Source: Isoetes taiwanensis
Taxonomy: Eukaryota > Streptophyta > Lycopodiopsida > Isoetales > Isoetaceae
Length of the DNA: 64,000 bases
Assembly: GCA_021234155.1 (NCBI GenBank)
Contig: JAJEKV010000198.1
Location: 1-64,000 of the forward strand
Direction: 5' to 3'
In this document: piece by piece, positions 60,181-64,000 of the stretch
How positions within the stretch are numbered: position 1 is the first letter of the stretch
Layout of the letters: every line of letters starts with the position of its first letter
Position numbers and translations under genes: made by a program
Notes under the pieces: model-generated
What the model was told of the DNA's origin: nothing
The model's database searches: none
Seen by the model: only the letters and a program-made list of their open reading frames with translations

Positions 60181-60985
60181 AATGGCATTCCACTCTTTGT
60201 CATAACCTTTCCCTTTAACTGCTTTGTGTGCAATTGCTGAATCTATCAATGAAGTCAGAAAGGCCTGTTTTATCCAAATCAGATTTGGAGTTTTATTTTC
60301 AATAGCAACCCTGTTCCTATGCTTCCAGATTGCCCCAAAGACTCAACGATCTAGTTGTATTTAGTAGCCTGTTGCCAGTGTTCAGAAATTCCATCATACA
60401 TGAGTCACCAGCAGCCCCTTTGTTAACTTGTGCAGCCCAGCTCCAAAATTCTTGGATTACAGGGCTAAGAAGACATGGTTAGATGTTTCAATTTCTCCAC
60501 ATCCTAATGGACATACCTCTGAGATTGAACAATCATATTTTGCCTTCTATGGTTTGTAGTTAGACTCTGATGTAAGATTAGCCAACCAAAGGTTTTGATT
60601 TTGTTTGTTGTATAATTCTTCCAGCCCCGAGCACAAACAACAGCTAGCCTTTCGTCATCACAGTTCCAAAGTTGTGTTGCTTTGGATGGTTTATGGTTCA
60701 CCAAGTTCTTATAAATCTCCTTCACAGAATAAATCTCCTTTCCTCTTAGGTGCCATTGGTTTGAGCTTTCACACAATTCCTCATACTGCTTAACCTTATC
60801 CATAATGCTTTACCTTCCTATCCAGCTCTGAGCCTTTAGTAACCGTTGCAATTTCCTCCCATTTCTTCCATGCTGTTTCTCCACATCTTAAATCCTCAAT
60901 TTTCCTAATTTCTGCATTATGCCATTGCATATATTTCTGTGGATGCTTGACCATTTGCATCCTCAATATGCATCAGACAAATATA
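60180..60985 (-). pseudogene. LINE ORF2 3' fragment with zf-RVT domain, minus strand
   Basis: On the minus strand the fragment reads, in order: a segment with GETAWKKWEEIATVTKGSEL; a frameshift near 60800; then the zf-RVT region (YSVKEIYKNLVNHKPS, KIKTFGWLILHQSLTTNHRR, CPLGCGEIETSNHVF, the last a Cys/His cluster); then the typical tail FGAIWKHRNRV. Several in-frame stops follow the Cys/His cluster. This is the C-terminal end of an L1-type reverse transcriptase. It is inverted relative to the LINE at 57044-59050, so it is either a different insertion or an inverted part of it. Confidence 0.75.
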
Positions 60986-61107
60986 TATTTGAGAAATTAG
61001 TGCTATTTGACTAGGAAAACTCAAAAATCAAGTAAAAAAAGACCTATCTTTGCCTTGGAGACTTGCCTTCATGATTCCTGGTATCTTTAGTGTCTAGAGT
61101 GATGAAA
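60986..61107. other. Short AT-rich spacer, nothing recognised
   Basis: Between the LINE fragment and the GC-rich repeats; no motif seen. Confidence 0.5.
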
Positions 61108-61505
61108 ACTAAGGCGCTAAGCACTAGCGCTGTCACTAGGCGCTAGGCCATCTAGTAGCAGGCGCTAGCGCTAGGTCCAATAGGCCATCTAGCGGCCAGG
61201 CATTGGTCCCGAAAAGTCAAGCGGCGTAGCGATCCTTGCGGAAGGAAGTGGCGGGATGCGGCGCTAGGCCATCTAGCAGTAATCGGCGCTAAGTCCAATA
61301 GGCCATCTAGCGGCGAGCACCGCTAGCGATCGTCGAAGCCGGCGTCGGGCGTCCTTGGCCGCGGCGGGAAGCGGGATGTGGCTGCACTAGGCCATCTAGC
61401 GGCGAAGCCGGGCGCTAGGTCCAATAGGCCAGCGGCAGCGCCACCGTCGAAAAGCTGGCGCTGGTAGTATGGGTAGTCGCAGCGTGCTTGGCGGGATGTA
61501 GCGGC
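61108..61505. repeat. GC-rich tandem repeat, about 120-bp period
   Basis: AGGCCATCTAG recurs five times and, shortened, a sixth. The larger motif gcgctaggccatctag...gcgctaggtccaatagg repeats about three times at roughly 121-124-bp spacing (61140, 61262, 61386), with gcgggatg words between. The surroundings are AT-richer. Confidence 0.75.
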
Positions 61506-61536
61506 GGTATGGCTGGCTTCGTGGAAGGTGGGCGCA

Positions 61537-61624
61537 CCCAAATTTGAAATCCCTCTGCCCGGCCAAATTTGAAACCCCTCCGCCCGCCCAAATTTGAAAT
61601 TCAAAATTTGAAATCCCAAATTTG
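61537..61624. repeat. CCAAATTTGAAA minisatellite
   Basis: Four occurrences of (c)ccaaatttgaaa in 88 bp, the first three separated by ccctctgcccgg-like words. Low-complexity frames across it are not genes. Confidence 0.75.
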
Positions 61625-61919
61625 TTATTGCTGCTCCATATATCATTTCCTTAGCCGCTTGTATAGATCCTTCTATAGGCGGATGCAGGGTCTTCGACGG
61701 TCCTTACCGATCGACACTTCTAGGCGGCTTCTTGCAATAATTTATTTTTCGTATATTAGTCTGTTTTACGCGGGGGGTTTTTGGGCTTCTCTTTGAGGTA
61801 TTTGCAATATTCTTACAAGATCCATATACTCCAGTCGCTAATAGTTTTTTTTACCAAAATGGTGACCACCATATCCAGGTAAGTCTTTCTATATGCGTCG
61901 TCTTTTTGTTAGAGCTATT
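61625..61919. other. Unassigned sequence
   Basis: No repeat and no convincing reading frame recognised. Confidence 0.5.
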
Positions 61920-62345
61920 CATCATATGTATACCTCCCCCCCAGCACCCCCAAAGGAGCCATTTGGAGCACCATTTGGGACCCTTAAATGGCTTCATGGC
62001 ACCATTTGGGGGGTGCCAGGGGGCAGGTATACCACCCAAATAGCGCCATTTGGGGGTTGCCGGGGGGCAGTATACCACCCAAATGGTGCCATTTGGAGGG
62101 TGCCAGAGGGGGTAGGTATAACCCCCAAATGGCGCCATGGAGCCCTTTGGGGTGCCATTTGGAACCCTCAAATGGCTCCATGGCACCATTTGGGGGGGTG
62201 CGGAAAAGGGCGGTATACCCTCAAATGGCCATTTGTGGGGTGTGGAGGGGAAGGTGGGGGATGCTGGGGAATGCCATGGGGCGGTATACCCCAAAATGGC
62301 ACCTTGAGGATGTAAATGGCGCTATGGCGCCATTTGCATCCGCAG
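61920..62345. repeat. Palindrome-rich minisatellite (CCATTTGG / CCAAATGG)
   Basis: Units of roughly 50-60 bp with ccatttgggggtgccagg, gg(t/c)ataccacc and ccaaatggcgcc in varying order, about seven degenerate repeats. Junctions give palindromes close to CCAAATGGCGCCATTTGG. The long frames on both strands (G/W/P-rich) follow from the repeat and are not credible proteins. Confidence 0.8.
62308..62341. repeat. 15-bp inverted repeat closing the minisatellite
   Basis: GGATGTAAATGGCGC and GCGCCATTTGCATCC separated by 4 bp, one G-T mismatch; 9 bp later an 18-T run (62350-62367) begins. Confidence 0.8.
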
Positions 62346-62367
62346 CAGCTTTTTTTTTTTTTTTTTT

Positions 62368-63208
62368 AAGCACACCAGCCCTACCGGGCCTAGAGCCTTT
62401 CCTCAAATTCTAGCCTATCCACGTGTAATTTCCATGTCATTAAAATCTGATGTGGCTTACTTTTTTATTTTATTTTTTTTTAATTAAGTGAAAATGTATG
62501 CACAACCTTTTAAATACGGTAAGGATTACATGTAGTTTTGGATTCCATCAAGACAAGTGGCTTTAAAGGTTTTAAATTGACTGTATGGGATGGCATGGAC
62601 TTAAGCAATAGCTAGGATGAATGTGAAGAGCACTCCAGTTGCATAACATTACAAATCAAGCTTGTACAAAGGGGTTTAGTTTATTATTTTAATATGATAG
62701 TCTTATGACCAAGTTATTGAACTTTAAAACATCTTATTCAGAAAATCGAGACTATTTTCTAGGGTTTGTTTCAGCCAAGGTCCTAATGTAGATCCGCACA
62801 AAGTGCTTACAGCCGGTTGAGTGCCGGCCAAGATCTGTAACAGACAAATAGATTGTTCGCACATATGAAAGAGGATCTTCACAAGCTCGGACTGTCATTT
62901 GTTTGCTGGCCTTACAGGGTACATAGACGAAGGGTGAGTTTGCACAGTTCGGCCTGCTTTAAACAGGGCAGTACCAAGTACTGCTTCCGCTTAAGGCAAG
63001 GATGTACAAGCAATATTTGCTTGTTCTTCACATACAAGGTGTCGTGTTTCAGTTGTTAATAGCCTATTTTAAATATTAGGCTTACTTTGGTGTTAGCTAT
63101 AAATGAGAAGGAAAAATTTGGAAACAGATTTGCTAATATTAGCTTTTTCTATTTATGGCTACTTGTTGCTATTTAGGCTTCTGGAACAGATCATTTAATT
63201 ATGTTAAT
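62368..63208. other. Unassigned region with one small frame
   Basis: AT-rich with no repeat seen. A 68-codon frame at 62853-63059 has balanced codons but no motif I recognise. A GTGAG-like donor follows at about 62934, so a small exon is possible but unsupported. Confidence 0.35.
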
Positions 63209-64000
63209 ATAGTCTGTGCCCAGCGTTGCTGGGCATAGCTAGAAACTGTGAATGACATACTGGAGCAATTGTTAAATGGATTCTTGGTTTTAAAATTGGA
63301 TAATCAAGAGCATTCGACCACATTTCGCACTTCCCCTTATCTTTTCCGTTTTCCTTTTTCATTTTGCCTTTGTCTACTATTTTTTTTTTCCTATTTCCCC
63401 CTTGCCCCTTTTCCCTTTTTACATTTTTCAATTTACTTTTTTCTTTTTCCATTATTCCATTTCCTCTTTACTCTTTTTTGTTTCTGCTTCCCCATTTTTC
63501 CTTTTCTATTTTTCCCTTCCCTTTTCTCCAATTTGTGGTTGCCCTTTTTCCCTTTCCTTGTGCCCTTTCCCCCCTCTCTTTTCCCATTTCCCTCTTCCCC
63601 TTTTCCTCGTGCCCTTTTCCTTTCTGCTTTCCCCTTTCCTTTCCCTTTTCCCCTTTCCCTTTCCTTCTCCCCACCTTTTCTTTTTTCCCTTTTTCCCTTC
63701 CCTTTTCCTCTTTTTGTTGACCCTTGATCTTCCTTTTTTCTAGTGCCCTTTTCCCCCCTTTTTTTTTTTTTCTTTTCCCTCTTTCCCTTTCCCTTTTTCC
63801 ATGTGCATTTTTCCTTCGGTTTTCCCCTTTCCTCACCCTTTCCCTCTTCCCTTTTTTGCCATGTCCCTTTTCTCTTCTATTTTTTCATGCTCTTTTTTTC
63901 GCTCCTTTTTTCCCCTTTCGTCACCTTTTTCCTCCTCCCTTCCTTTTCCTTTTTTTCCTTCTCTTTTTTTTTTTCTATTTTGCTCTTCCTTTTTATTCAC
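63209..64000 (-). mobile_element. Helitron-like element G, partial, 3' end eroded
   Basis: The hairpin GCCCAGC-gtt-GCTGGGC at 63218-63234 is identical to that of the other Helitrons, but the outer tail reads atagtctgt instead of ctagtaatggt, so the CTAG end is lost. From about 63325 a polypyrimidine tract like those above runs to the window edge. It continues beyond 64000. Confidence 0.7.
63325..64000. repeat. Polypyrimidine tract of element G (continues past window)
   Basis: TTTTCCC-type sequence with CGTGCCC and CACCCTTT words; a different arrangement from tracts B to F. Confidence 0.93.

Noticed and set aside
61851-62413. 140-codon frames on both strands in the CCATTTGG repeat
   Set aside because: G/W/P-rich translations simply mirror the minisatellite and frames are open on both strands.

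Overview
This window is repeat DNA from a plant nuclear genome. The plant assignment rests on a Ty1/copia-type primer-binding site matching initiator tRNA-Met (TGGTATCAGAGC), plant-style Helitron termini (TC...hairpin...CTAG inserted between A and T), L1-type LINE fragments with a DUF4283-like ORF1 and a zf-RVT domain, and a second LTR with a tRNA-Asp-like primer site. There is no intact protein-coding gene, rRNA or tRNA gene, or CRISPR array, and no bacterial operon structure. The species cannot be told from the sequence.

Layout. (1) 1-52994 is one tandem array of a non-autonomous LTR retroelement, arranged LTR-internal-LTR-internal...-LTR. The full unit is about 2.03 kb: an LTR of about 550 bp (TGATA...TATCA, with TATA box and AATAAA), a primer-binding site, then about 1.48 kb of internal DNA without gag-pol. 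Twenty units plus a partial one lie in the window, two of them short (1563-1564 bp). The array ends exactly at an LTR 3' end at 52994; its left end lies outside. (2) Five Helitron insertions interrupt the array (A 1031-4425; the composite B1+B2 7337-10961; C 15878-17714; D 20991-22811; E 25066-26932). Neighbouring uninterrupted units supply the empty target site for each. B to E carry 1.2-2 kb of almost pure purine (on the Helitron sense strand). (3) 52995-54399 holds a poly(A)-ended minus-strand sequence and exon-like minus-strand fragments. (4) 54400-56321 is Helitron F, of the same family as C, D and E. (5) 56322-59050 is the 5' half of a decayed LINE (ORF1 and endonuclease start). It is cut at 59051 by the 5' LTR of a Ty3/gypsy-like element (59051-59648) with primer site and frameshifted gag start. 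(6) 60180-60985 is a minus-strand LINE 3' fragment (zf-RVT). (7) 61108-62367 contains three unrelated GC-rich or palindromic minisatellites. (8) 63209-64000 is the start of another Helitron-like purine/pyrimidine element that runs off the window.

How it fits together. The array looks like a retroelement turned into a satellite by unequal exchange between LTRs, then invaded several times by Helitrons. The most unusual signal is inside the unit. The non-coding internal region holds a series of short hairpins with stems of 5-7 bp and mostly 5-nt loops ending in GGA. Their stems differ from each other by paired changes, as expected of an RNA or DNA structural array rather than a coding region. 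Long F/S/P/L-rich or K/E/G/R-rich reading frames in the window are by-products of the polypyrimidine/polypurine tracts and are not genes.
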